Position numbers and translations under genes: made by a program
The notes under the pieces: generated by a model
What the model was told of the DNA's origin: nothing
What the model saw: the letters and a program-made list of their open reading frames with translations, nothing else
Database searches by the model: none
Source of the DNA: Ascaphus truei
Lineage: Eukaryota > Chordata > Amphibia > Anura > Ascaphidae
Length of the DNA: 64,000 bases
Assembly: GCA_036426205.1 (NCBI GenBank)
Contig: CM071569.1
Span: 1,888,354-1,952,353, forward strand
Reading direction: 5' to 3'
In this document: positions 42,829 through 53,025 of the stretch, one piece after another
Layout: each line of letters opens with the position of its first letter
Numbering within the stretch: position 1 is the stretch's first letter

Positions 42829-45332
42829 ACACAACGGGTAACAATGTAATCAATCTATCTGATATTGAACTTTCATATGAACAGCTCACATTGTTGAATA
42901 AAGGCTTGGGATTTGCTCCGGTCCAGGACTTTCATCTTTTCCAAACAGTGATTGACCTCCAAAAATTCACACGAAAATTAACATTGAAAATTTTTTTTTC
43001 TTCTAGAGGTCGGTTTGATCATTTGAGGAGTGAGATATCTAAAGGTGATATTGACTGTGCAAACCTGGACTCTGAATCTAATCTTATGATGAATATGAAT
43101 TCTGATGTTTCTTCCGATGCAGATGTATTAATGAATAATTTCACTTTTCAGGAACAATGTACGGTATCTGATTTGCATAACTTGTTAGAGGTACAAGGTG
43201 AATCTACTAACACATTTTCTCAGCCATTTTTTGGTGGTCAGTCATCGGGATTAAAGAGGAAATCCATATTCTGCCCAAATTTTAATCGGGGCCCATTTAT
43301 TACGACGTTTGAAAGATTAGTAGAACGTGATCTTAAATTACTAGCCCAAGGCTTTTCGCATTCACATGTGAGTTCTGGTAACCTTACCTATGTCGAAACT
43401 GTTCAATTAGACTGTTTAAAGAAAAATCACGACATAGTTATACGTAAGGCAGATAAAGGAGGTGCCTTAGTGGTACTCTCTGCCAATCAATACAGAAACG
43501 AGGCGCTTAGACAACTGAGCAACGTGGCCCATTATCAATTATTAAAGTGAGATCCTACTCCTGGTTTTCTTGGAGAACTAGCGGAAGTCATTGAATTGGG
43601 TAAAATACTATGTGTTATCGATAATAAGGAAGTTGAATTTTTGAGCTGTCCACATCCCGTGATACCGGTATTCCACCATCTCCCGAAGATCCATAAATCG
43701 CTGGTGGATCCACCGGGACGCCCTATAGTTGCGAGCATTGGATCTTTGGGAGATGGGTTATCGCGGTATGTGGACAGCTTTCTCCAACCATTGGTCTTCC
43801 GTCTGCCCTCGTTCATTAAGGACACGTTGGAACTTATTGTCGCTTTGCAGGATGTGGTCTGGAAAAAGGAGTACAGGTGGGTCACATTAGATGTGGTCTC
43901 CCTGTACTCCATCATAAAACATGAGCACGGTTTATCTGCTATACGTCACTTTTTAGATTCATCAGACATTTCTGTCACCCAGGGGGTCTTTCTTCTGGAA
44001 TCAATCACTTTTTTATTAACACATAATTATTTTATGTTTGATTCACGTTTTTACTTACAATTATTAGGCACTGCAATGGGCACAAGTTTTGCACCTTCAT
44101 ACGCTAATTTATTTATGGGTTTTTGGGAAGCACAATTTATTTATCACATTAATAATTCATTTCGCACCAATATTATTTTCTTTAAGAGGTTTATTGATGA
44201 TCTTATAATGATTTGGGAGGGTGATGAGGTTTCACTGCTTACTTTTATCAACACACTAAATCAAAATAATTTAAATATTAATTTCACTTTTGAACACAAT
44301 ATACATCACATAAATTACCTTGACCTACTGCTTTATATAGATAACGACATGACCATCCAAACCGAGATTTTCAGGAAGGCAAATTCCAGGAACACGTTGC
44401 TCAGGGCCAATAGCAGCCATCCACGTTCTCTTCTAAATAGTATACCGAAAGCCCAATTTATTAGGCTTAAAAGACTCTGTTCTAGTAACGACACATTTAT
44501 CAAACAATCTGGGGAAATGGCAGCTAGATTTAAGGCTAGAGGTTACAATGAAGAGATTATTAATACTGCATTTAAATATGCTGATTCAATGGATAGGACT
44601 AAACTTTTACACAAAAATATTAATAAAATACGGCATACTAAGTCCAATACTTCTATTCATGATGGGTGCCCTATCTTTGTGACAACATATAGTAAGCAAT
44701 CAAAGTCCATCCGTGACATAATTAATAAACATTGGGCAATAATAAGCCTAGATAGAGACATTTCAGATATTACAAAAAATAGACCAAGATTCAGTTACCG
44801 TAAAGCAAAAACGCTAGGGACACTTTTATCACCTAGTCTATTTGACTCCCGTTCTAATTTTAAGATTCGAAACATACCCCAAGGGTTCTTCTCATGTGGC
44901 CACTGTTCCATGTGCTGCTATGCTCAGCCCACGAAAGCTATTATGTGTAACTCTAACAAAAAGAAGTTTAAGATCACTAGCTTCATCAACTGCAATAGTA
45001 GTTTTGTGATTTACATGCTGTCATGTGGTTGTAAAAAGTCTTATGTGGGTCGAACCACTAGACCTTTAAAGACAAGAATAGCAGAACATGTGAGGCTTAT
45101 TAAGAAATGTGATAGTGTCCACCCAGTTTCCAGACATTTTAGCCTTTGTCCCAGGGGAGGTATAGTGAATTTCACATTCTCAGCAATTGAACATGTACCG
45201 TGTCACCCAAGAGGAGGTGATAGGGTTAACAGACTGAATAGACAAGAGATGTTTTGGATCCACACTTTAAGCACGCTTTATCCCTCTGGTATAAATATAG
45301 ATTGGGAGCTAAAACATTTTTTAACTACCTAG
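42825..45332 (+). pseudogene. Penelope reverse transcriptase with GIY-YIG endonuclease, one in-frame UGA
   Basis: One frame runs 42708-45332 with a single interruption, UGA at 43548-43550 after 'HYQLLK'. N-terminal Penelope motifs: 'EQLTLLNKGLGFAPV', 'DIVIRKADKGGALVVL' and 'RQLSNVAHYQ'. RT: 'VFHHLPKIHKS', 'PPGRPIVASIGSL', 'VTLDVVSLYSII', 'GTAMGTSFAPSYANLFMG', catalytic 'FKRFIDDLIMIWEG' and 'INYLDLLLY'. Then come a Cys pair region ('CGHCSMCC') and the GIY-YIG nuclease ('FVIYMLSCGCKKSYVGRTTR' then 'PLKTRIAEH'). Length about 836 codons. Such enzymes copy their RNA at nicked sites. The UGA may be a true stop mutation. Confidence 0.85.
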
Positions 45333-46020
45333 CTTTTCTTTGAGTGATGCTCAAGACTTGAGACCCCATTACATCATGCGATGGATTTATATTTATATTA
45401 ATCTATTATGGGGATGCTTAAATGAATAGTGATGTGAGTGGGAAGTTCATGTATGAAGTTTATAACAACATTCTCTGTTTATATATTGTTTTTCATATAT
45501 CTTAATAGATTTTGAGCCATTCATTATGTTCTGTCCATGGTCTAACCTGTTTTAATGACGTAATATAGATGGTAACTAATTATGTATTTAGTGTAGATGT
45601 TACTTTGGATGTCAGTCCTGGGCACATTAAAAGTTGATTTTACTCCTTTATTATAATCATGAAAACCTTATTGGTTAAATTAGCTGTTGATATAAGTATT
45701 ATTACATTTAACCACAATTTGTGTCCAGGTTGGATAACCATTGCAGCTACTGCTCTTTAGGGTCCACATATTTTCTTGCTTTTAACTCCGTTTGTTAGTA
45801 ATTAGTATGTTTCTATTTTTGTGATTTGTTGTATCTGGTATAAGTCTATATCGTCGCATTATCTGTGTATGGTTAGCGCTTCCCTACCCCCCCCCATGTA
45901 TGCCGATCTGACTCAAATCCTATTGGTACTTAGTTCATTGGTGGGAGTGATTACACGTGATATCGTTTAGCCAATGAGCATCCAGTATGGCCTACTTATG
46001 GGGGGGATTACGGAGTGGAA

Positions 46021-46070
46021 GGCACTCTTTGATAAAGTTCTGTTCCCAGAACGAAACGCGTCAGAGTGTC
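46021..46070 (+). ncRNA. Hammerhead-ribozyme-like motif after the Penelope ORF
   Basis: Stem I GGCACTCT pairs with AGAGTGTC at the far end. The core is TTGATAA, stem II is GTTCTG/CAGAAC with a TTCC loop, then GAAA, CGCG, and a GTC directly before the 3' side of stem I, the expected cleavage position. The helix III is minimal, as known for Penelope hammerheads. Core positions 3 and 8 are U and A instead of C and G but remain complementary. Confidence 0.6.
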
Positions 46071-46781
46071 ATAGACATGTGGATGTTCTTTTTGATGCAA
46101 TAAAGTTTTTTTTGTTTTATACGCCTGGTTGGAGAGTTTTTTCCAGAGGAGCAGTGACCGCCGTTCTTCCACCTTTTACTTACCTATCTACTGGACTGGT
46201 TGGTATACTCTGTCCTTCTGCGCGCACCTCTTTCTGCCAAGTACGTCTTTTTCTGTTTTAGTGTTTTAGTGTGTGTCCGTCGTGGTTGTTGTGTTTTTTT
46301 TTTTTGTTTTTTAAATATATATAGTTTTTGTTTTGTTTTTTGGGCTAACAATTTATCACCCAATACTGAACTCCTTTATTCTGCACTATCACAACTGGAC
46401 TAACGGCTATTTCCAGTTTTTATATCTATCCTGCAACCCTGCCTTTCACCATTATCACCTAGCATATACAGTGCTTCCACTGCAGCAAGGGATTCTGGAA
46501 AATGACATGAAAATGAGCACTCCGTGTCACCTTTTGCCTGAAATCCATTTTTACATGGAACCCCTATACGCTAATGCTCGCTGTTAACACAGCTTTTAAG
46601 CACAGCATAGGAATCAGATGCAAAGCCAGAGAAAACACTCAGACATGTTTTGACCTTAATTGGTATCATCAGTGTGAGGTTGGTTGTACTGGCTTTGCAA
46701 TTTTCAAGACTGAAGGATTTACCATCCTATCTATCTCTATCCCCAAAAAAGAATCACTTGTGAGCACATTCACATGTCTTA

Positions 46782-47117
46782 GGCCTCGGCCAAGCTTCCC
46801 GCTGGCGCGCTGAGGCTCGGGGAAAGTGAGTGCTTTCCCTGGCCTTGCGGGTGCTTTCCCTACGCGCCGTCCAGGGTCGGGCCAGTTACGTCACGGTGCT
46901 GGTTCGCCCTCATTGGGCGAACCGCTCACGTGACCGGCCCAGCGCTCCGGCAAGCGCTTGATTTTGAAATTTGCCTAAGACCTACGTTCCGCGTGCTTGC
47001 GGAAGCGTAGGCGAGCCCCTACTAAAGTCGCTCTAATTGCAACTGTAGGGGCTCCGTGGCAAGCATGAGCGAGCGTCGGCACGCTTCAGCGAGTAAGCGC
47101 TTACCATGGCCAAGGCC
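46782..47117. mobile_element. Harbinger-like MITE with 3-bp TTA target duplication
   Basis: The left end GGCCTCGGCCAAGCTT and the right end, inverted, GGCCTTGGCCATGGTAAGC form the terminal repeats. TTA flanks both sides (46779-46781, 47118-47120). A related unoccupied sequence 'catgtctcagacaggtctgca' at 31268-31288 shows the pre-insertion state. It has the shared 'gctggttcgccctcattgggcgaaccg' palindromic core. Confidence 0.75.
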
Positions 47118-48492
47118 TTAGACAGGTCTGCAACACTGTCTTTCACCATTATCACCTAGCATACAGTACTTCCACTGCAGCAATGGATTCTGGGAAATGA
47201 CATGGAAAAAAAAATTGCCTATGTGCCAACGGTTTTCACCCACCATAAATTAGTGTATGTATGTCATAAAGCAAATGCAATTTGCCTATATAACTACTAC
47301 GTACATTTATGTGAAATTGAACTAATATACATATTATTATTTTTTCTGATCTCTGAGCCAAACTCATATAAATCTTTGCCATAAATAACCTATAATGGTT
47401 TTGTGCGTCAAAGCCCTTTTCTTTAAAAATAATTGTGTGTGGCACAGATTTTACTCGAGTTATCAGATCAAAACTTTTTTGATCGTGGAAGGATCTTTAG
47501 GGGAATTTGAAAAAAAAAAAAAAAATAATAATTCTGCAAACCAACGCTCGCTCTTGTCCTGCCCTGACTTCCTCCTAATGGTACAGGAGAGGTATTCTGA
47601 GACCGCAGGCTGAGAATCCGCTGGGCTGCGCTCTGTGCAGGAAGCAGCTGCTGTGCATTGTGCACGAGCTTCCTGAATTGGAAGCGGGTGGAGGGCGTGC
47701 TCTGTAGCTTAACATATAATACCTTTTGTTGCCTGAGAGGTTATTGATTAAAGTCTCTTGTGCGCAATATGTGTTTTTCTTTTTTCCCCTTTTACACATC
47801 CTGATTTCAGTAATGTGGAACGTGTGAAGTCCAGTCCCATTTTAACTAACAAATGTTTTGTTTTCTCTGTGCTCCATCAGATACTTTCTCCAGGAGTTAA
47901 TATTTTGTTTTAAAACCACAAAACCTGAAATCTTTTATTTTAAAAAAATCCGTTCTGTTGTATTGGATAATAGTGATGTTTTTTTGTATTCAACTCTTAA
48001 TGCCATTTTTAATTCGTTTTAAAGCCTCCTTTGATTTCTATGGCAAGTTTTAGCCCACCGCTCCAGCAGTGCAAGATATTTGTAACACTTTCCAGTTTGT
48101 GATTTGTTGCCAATGTTACCAGCAGGTTGAGCTGCAAACTGTAACTATGTTACCATAGTAATATAAGGATACATTGTAGCTGCTTAGTTACACTGATTGA
48201 TTGAATCTGAAAGGTGGACATTATGTTGGGCACACAATCAGGATTTAGAACAGGAGCACCAAACTATTGCTACCTTAGGTAAGAATGTAGAATTATTTGT
48301 ATATGTATGAGAAACAAGAAAAAGGGGGAGGGGAGAGTAATATTTCTGCTTTAATGTAAAGAAATTTCATGTTGAATATTGTCTGAGGCTTTTAAAAATG
48401 TCCCATTTTTAATTCTCCAGTACAGCTCATGTTGACACACGTCCCCCGTTCTTTCATTGGTTGTTTCTGAGCTTCGTGGTTTTTATTCGCAG

Positions 48493-48653
48493 TACGTGAT
48501 GCAGCTGTGGATGTTTCTACACCAGTCGAATTGTTTGTAGAGAATGGGACCCAGGCCAGACTGTCCTGCACTTTCAAGTCATCAGAGGTAACCAGCAGCT
48601 CGACTTCCGTTTCCTGGAGCTTCAAGCCGGAGTCTGGAGGGAGTGCGTTTTCG
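48493..48653 (+). CDS. mpzl1: mpzl1 exon 2B: duplicate of the first Ig half
   Basis: Acceptor TTATTCGCAG ends at 48492 and donor GTATGG begins at 48654. Phase 1 in, phase 0 out, 161 bases (53 full codons). It reads 'VRDAAVDVSTPVELFVENG', then the same Cys, Trp and NGT sequon as exon 2A, with 'SFKPE' for 'SFQPE'. The frame is intact, so this copy can encode a working half-domain. As the preceding exon 3A ends in phase 1, splicing 3A to 2B keeps the frame. AATAAA follows in the intron at 48832-48837. Confidence 0.9.
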
Positions 48654-49019
48654 GTATGGTTCTTTTCTATTTATTCTGGTTTGCTTAAACGGAAGATATT
48701 TGGCAATATAACAAAGTACGGCTGCGAGAAGCAAGTAGTCTGCAAACTGCCAAAACAAAGCACGAAATCTCGAACTGCGCTCTATACCTAAAATAATATA
48801 ATCTATCGTAAAACATAGCTTTCTATCTTCAAATAAAGCCTCTTTAAAATACAAGTTGAAGTTTAAAACAAACTAATGATTAAAATAAAAGATTTAAAAT
48901 CAACTGACACCTGATTGGATTTTATGGTTGAACCCTTTATTAATGCTGCACATATATCGCTCGCGCGCCACATTTGTTTTTCACATCTAGTAGATCACCA
49001 GCTCCACCCTTCAAGACGG

Positions 49020-49074
49020 TGGTAGCCCGACGCGTTTCATTGCTCGGCAGCTTCATCAAGGGATAGCAAGACGG
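49020..49074 (-). ncRNA. Degenerate hammerhead-like motif in copy B intron 2
   Basis: On the minus strand it reads TTGATGA, a weak stem II, GAAAC, GCGTC and then GGGC pairing with the TCCC before the core. The matching site in copy A (about 34043-34062) has lost the stem II bases, leaving TTGATGAAACGCGTC. Confidence 0.35.
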
Positions 49075-49179
49075 GGCAGTGTACGGCTAAAGCATGTGGT
49101 AACTTGTCCAGGGACCGCCCAATTAATGCTTTAGCATTCAATTACAATTTTTAAAATGTACGTTATCGCAATATTACCT

Positions 49180-49300
49180 TTTTTATAAAATATTTTACCA
49201 GGAAGTAATTGCGTTACCTCTCGTTTTCAAGTATGTCCTGGGCATAGAGTTATGATGACAGATACGTGGTTACAAATACATAGTTGCATAAGTGAAGAGG
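49180..49300 (-). mobile_element. LINE 3' fragment related to 24182-24360
   Basis: Carries 'attttaccaggaagtaat', 'gttacctctcgttttcaagtatgtcctg' and 'gcatagagttatgatgacag', matching the 3'UTR of the LINE in intron 1. It is absent from copy A at the same place. Confidence 0.6.
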
Positions 49301-49782
49301 GTATGACGTGTGTGTGTTTGTATACGTTAAAAACTTTATAGTATAAAAAGATGTATAACAGATTGAGGAATTGGCAATGCGGAATAATGGATGATTCTTC
49401 ATTTGTTTACAAAAAGTTAGGAAAAATACAGAATAAACTGTTACGAAATAAAGACACTTAAAAAAATAATAGTGGCTACATCAGAACTTTCATGTTTTTA
49501 CATCTAAAGGTTTTATGTAGATTTTAAATCAAGAAATAATTTTTCACCCCTGAATTAAAAAGATGCTGAAATTGATTCCAAATTATTGGGTGACCCTTTT
49601 ACAAGTTGCCACACGCTTTGAAAAGCCATGAATTACTTAATAAATCTGTAAGTGCTTTGCAAATCTGACCCATTAGTCTTTGTTCATTTAGAATGCTTTA
49701 TATTATATCCTGATGTGTACCTTTGCAATGCTGTAAAAAAAAAAAAAAAAGTTGGAAATTAAAGTTGTTACATTTTAACTAG

Positions 49783-49996
49783 GTCTTCTACTACAATAAT
49801 GGGAAATCATACCCTGGCACAGTCGGCCCTTTTAAGGACCGGATTACCTGGGCCGGAGATCTCGATAAGAACGATGCTTCAATCAAGATAGACAACATGC
49901 AGTTCAAAGACTACGGCACCTACATTTGTGATGTTAAGAATCCACCGGACATCCTGGTCCCCCCTAAGCAAATCAAACTCAGAGTTGTTGAGAAAG
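49783..49996 (+). CDS. mpzl1: mpzl1 exon 3B: duplicate of the second Ig half
   Basis: Acceptor CATTTTAACTAG ends at 49782 and donor GTGAAT begins at 49997, phases 0 and 1, 214 bases. It encodes 'VFYYNNGKSYPGTVGPFKD', 'AGDLDKNDAS', 'DYGTYICDVKNPPDILV' and 'RVVEK'. All Ig landmarks are kept. 'GDLDK' and 'YICDV' here match mammalian MPZL1 better than exon 3A, while 3A's 'PPDIVV' matches better there. It leads in phase to the transmembrane exon 4. Confidence 0.92.
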
Positions 49997-50619
49997 GTGA
50001 ATGTTCTGGGGGTTTCCTACATGTTTGTTTGTTCAACACCATTTTTAACACTTTCTTTTTTTGAACTATATTATTGATCGGGATACGTGCAGGTTTTTGC
50101 ATTTCTTTAATTACACTGGGTGCTCTAAAAAGGAAATGGGGGGGGGAAGGGAAGAGAGGAGATGGCTAGCTTTACACTGAAATTTTTTTAAAATCATTAT
50201 TTAGTTGGAGTCCTTCAACATGAACCGGTAGTATTTTGTTATAACAATGTGTGAGATTGACAAGCTGAGAGACCTAGGAGGAGTTTACAACACACACACA
50301 CCGAACGATCTGGGGTCTCCACCTCCCATCCTTCTTGAAGGGCATTCCTGCAGGTTCCCCCGTCGGCTGCGGCACGCCGCGGATCAGAAAAAGGTGCCGA
50401 TCAGGGGGTTATATTAAATTCTGCTGGCGGAGTGCACGGAGCTTCCCTAGCAAACGTGCATCCGCGTGGACGTCGCGCACACCCCCGCACTGAATGAGTT
50501 TTACCTCTATCGTTTCCAGGATAAACGTTAACATTTCTGCTGCCAGAGAAACAGACTGACTGACTGTTTTTTGCAGGTGGTGGTTATGCATGTTTCACCT
50601 GTAAAAAGAAAGTGGTGCA

Positions 50620-50762
50620 GGAAGGAGGGGTTTGGTTTTTTAGAGCACTGGGACTCCTTTTCTGAGCGGTGCCATCTATATTCTAGGGACGGATTGCACC
50701 TCAATGAAGAGGGATCTTCTGTGCTAGGGGGGAGAATGCTAAAAAGGTTGGAGGAGAATTAA
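50620..50762 (+). pseudogene. CR1 ORF1 C-terminus (esterase-type)
   Basis: Encodes 'FLEHWDSFSERCHLYSRDGL' then 'HLNEEGSSVLGGRMLKRLEEN' and a stop. The DGLHLN block carries the Asp and His of the SGNH-esterase domain found in CR1 ORF1. The rest of ORF1 is absent. Confidence 0.7.
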
Positions 50763-50845
50763 AACTAGGATGGAGGGGGGGGGGGAATGAAACAGAAAAT
50801 GAACTAAATAGAATATAGGAGGATACAAGGGGGTATGGAGGTAGA

Positions 50846-51605
50846 ATGGGGGCAAGTGCAAGTTGGACAAGCAGTGAGACACCCATAGTAAATATAGATA
50901 ATACTAGAAAACTTCTAAAGACTAAACCAAGTGGGCGCAGAAAGGAAGGAGCAGATAAGATAATAGTACAGGCTGAAAAAAAACTTCAATGCATGCTTGC
51001 TAATGCAAGAAGCCTGACAGATAAAATGGGGGAGCTTGAATTAATAGCTGCCAGGGAGCAGTATGATATCATAGGCATTACTGAAACATGGTGGGATGAA
51101 ACTCATGACTGGACAGTTAATTTAGAGGGTTATTCCCTTTTTCGGAAGGATCGAACAAATAGAAGGGGAGGTGGAGTAGGTTTATATGTTAAACCGGATC
51201 TAAAACCTATTAAAAGGGAAGATGTTTATGAAGGGAATTATGAAAATGTAGAGACCTTGTGGATAGAAATTAGCATTGGAGGTAAAAGTATAAAGAAAAT
51301 GTTTGTAGGAATATGCTATAAACCACCAAATATCGGTGAGATTGAGGAAGCTAAAATACTTTTGCAATTGGAGAAGGCATCAAAACTGGGTCATGTTTGC
51401 ATAATGGGGGATTTTAATTATCCAGACATAGACTGGGGAAATGAGATTAGCGTTACAACAAAAGGAAACAGGTTTTTGGGGGGTGCTTAAAGACAATTAT
51501 ATGACTCAATTTATTGAGGAGCCAACCAGGAGAGGGGCAGTACTGGATTTGGTAATATCAAACAATGTAGAAGTAATAACAAATATTCAAGTCCTGGAAC
51601 ATTTG
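50846..51605 (+). pseudogene. CR1 ORF2, APE endonuclease part
   Basis: The frame opens at ATG 50846 and shows 'CMLANARSLTDKMGEL', 'DIIGITETWWDETHDW', 'FRKDRTNRRGGGVGLYV', 'VGICYKPPN' and 'IMGDFNYPDIDWG', the endonuclease of CR1. A frameshift near 51475 follows, after which 'QFIEEPTRRGAVLDLVISN' continues in another frame to the MITE at 51606. Dead copy. Confidence 0.8.
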
Positions 51606-51835
51606 GGTTAGGCTGCGAACCTGCTGCGGCCGGCGGGGCGCGCGGCCGCGGACCCCCAGACCCTTGCCCGAATGGTCCCTGCCCCCGCTGCCTCCTTCCG
51701 GCAGGGCTGACTACGTACTGTGACGCGTCAGCCGGCCGATGCTGCAAGATCCTAGTGATTTTCGGCGCTGACGCATCACGTGGTACGAGAGTCAGCCAAT
51801 GGGGAGGAGGGGAGGGAAGAAGCTCCAGATTACTT
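51606..51835. mobile_element. GC-rich MITE inserted in CR1
   Basis: Interrupts the CR1 endonuclease. TTGGGTT stands on both sides (about 51603-51609 and 51834-51840), a likely 7-8 bp duplication. Inside are TGACGCGTCAGCC and TGACGCATCACGTGG blocks, and GCGGCCG-rich parts. Confidence 0.6.
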
Positions 51836-52705
51836 GGGTTCAACAAAGACCTTCAACTTTAGAAAGGTAGATTTTAATAAACTGAGGTCTAATCTACAAG
51901 TAATACAATGGGATGATGTTTTTTGCAGGGAAAAATGTACAAGATAAATGAGCAGTCTTTCAAACATTGTTAGAAAAGCACACTTATCAGTGTATACCCT
52001 TCGGTAATAACCAGTGTTCGACAAACCTATACATTTGCACGCCCCGGGCGTGTGGATTTAACATCGTGGCGAGCTCCTAATGGCCCAAGCAGCACACGTG
52101 TGGTACTAGGTGGCGAGTAGATTTTTTGGTGATTTGTCGACCACTGGTAATAAGTATAAAAGAAATAAGTCAAAACCAATTTGGCTAAATACACAGGTAT
52201 GGGGTTGAAATGGACAAGAGGAGGAAGGCGTTTAGATTCTTTAAGTCAGAAGGGACGGAGACATTGTGTCAGAATTATAAGGAATGTAACAAACTGCAAA
52301 AGGGCAATCAAATTGGCAAAAATGGATAATGGAAAAAGGATTGCAATATAAAGTAAGGTCAACCCTAATAAAAAGTTCTTTACCTTAATAACAAATGTTA
52401 AAAGAAAATATAGGACCCTTTCAGTGTGAGATGGGTTGGCAGATTATTGGAGATAAGGAAAAAGCAGAGGTATTACACAAATTATTTGCCTCTGTGTTTA
52501 CCAGGGAAGAATCAAGTTCAATAGTAGTGCCGCAGGAGGAAGCCACAACCTCCATATTAATGAACAATTGGTTATCTGAGGAAGAAGTTCATAAGCGACT
52601 TGAAAAAATGAAAGTAAATGAGGCACCTGGCCCCGATGGCATACATCCAAGAGTTCTCAAGGAGTTAAGCTCAGTAATAACGAAACCATTATATTTAAAG
52701 CAGCA
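51836..52705 (+). pseudogene. CR1 ORF2 linker and start of reverse transcriptase
   Basis: After the MITE the frame reads 'STKTFNFRKVDFNKLRS' and continues past the hAT MITE with 'KRRKAFRFFKSEGTE'. From 52395 it reads 'FASVFTREESS' and 'EEVHKRLEKMKVNEAPGPDG' followed by 'IHPRVLKEL', the first conserved reverse transcriptase block. Nothing of the catalytic centre remains. Confidence 0.7.
52012..52146. mobile_element. hAT-type MITE, 135 bp, with 8-bp target duplication
   Basis: Starts CAGTGTTCGACAAA and ends TTTGTCGACCACTG, inverted. Flanks GTAATAAC (52004-52011) and GTAATAAG (52147-52154) match at seven of eight bases. It sits in the CR1 linker. Confidence 0.85.
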
Positions 52706-52889
52706 GTCCTTGCTGGCGGGGGTTTTTTTTTTTTTTTTTTTTTTTTTTAGGTTGTCCCGTGAATTTCATATCATAGAAAGGATAATCTCCTGTGTCTTGG
52801 CCATTTCTGTGTGTGTCTCTGTGTGTGTCTCTGTGTGTCTGTCTACCATACATTCACCAAACAAATGTGTTTCTTTTTCTTTTTGACAG

Positions 52890-53025
52890 AAAACCTTCCC
52901 TTTTCCAATATTCCATTTTGGGTTGGAATAATCTGTGCGGTTATAGGTGTCCTCCTCCTCATCTCTATCATCATATTTGCAATTGTCATCTACAAGAAAA
53001 AACACTCGAAAAAAACATACTCTGG
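52890..53025 (+). CDS. mpzl1: mpzl1 exon 4: transmembrane segment
   Basis: Acceptor TTTTTGACAG ends at 52889 and donor GTAAGA begins at 53026, phase 1 in, phase 2 out, 136 bases. It reads 'ENLPFSNIPFW' outside, then one membrane span ('VGIICAVIGVLLLISIIIFA' and 'IVIY') and a basic stop-transfer end 'KKKHSKKTYSG'. This matches the mammalian 'ENLP...YRRKNSKRDYTG' exon. Retention of intron 4 would give an immediate stop (GGG TAA), leaving a form with no cytoplasmic tail. Confidence 0.92.

Larger units (their letters stand above)
41869..45332 (+). mobile_element. Penelope-like retroelement (GIY-YIG type), almost complete
   Basis: Two overlapping frames (41869-42828 and 42708-45332) lie downstream of the Ig exon pair A. 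The second has Penelope reverse transcriptase and a C-terminal GIY-YIG endonuclease. The 3' non-coding part runs to about 46160 and contains a hammerhead-like motif (46021-46070). The large open frames indicate a young insertion. Its 5' limit is unclear, between about 41400 and 41860. Confidence 0.85.
47456..50290 (+). repeat. Duplicated mpzl1 segment, copy B (contains exons 2B and 3B)
   Basis: Aligns with copy A (32054-37310) through intron 1 end, exon 2B, intron 2, exon 3B and the following intron. Copy B is shorter because it lacks the insertions of copy A. It has a private LINE 3' fragment (49180-49290). A last matched block is 50510-50553. Confidence 0.85.
50620..52705 (+). mobile_element. 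CR1-type LINE fragment with two nested MITEs
   Basis: The order is ORF1 end, ORF2 endonuclease, linker and only the first reverse transcriptase motif. It stops at about 52700, where an unrelated piece with a long T-run (52725-52749) begins. The 3' part of CR1 is missing, which is unusual because CR1 copies normally lose the 5' part. It was probably cut by a later rearrangement. Confidence 0.8.

Noticed and set aside
32054..50290. Assembly artefact (two alleles placed in tandem) as the main explanation of the doubled Ig exons
   Set aside because: Only exons 2-3 are doubled, the copies carry different nested insertions, and single-copy exons 1, 4 and 5 flank them. It cannot be fully excluded without long reads, so it is kept as a caution.
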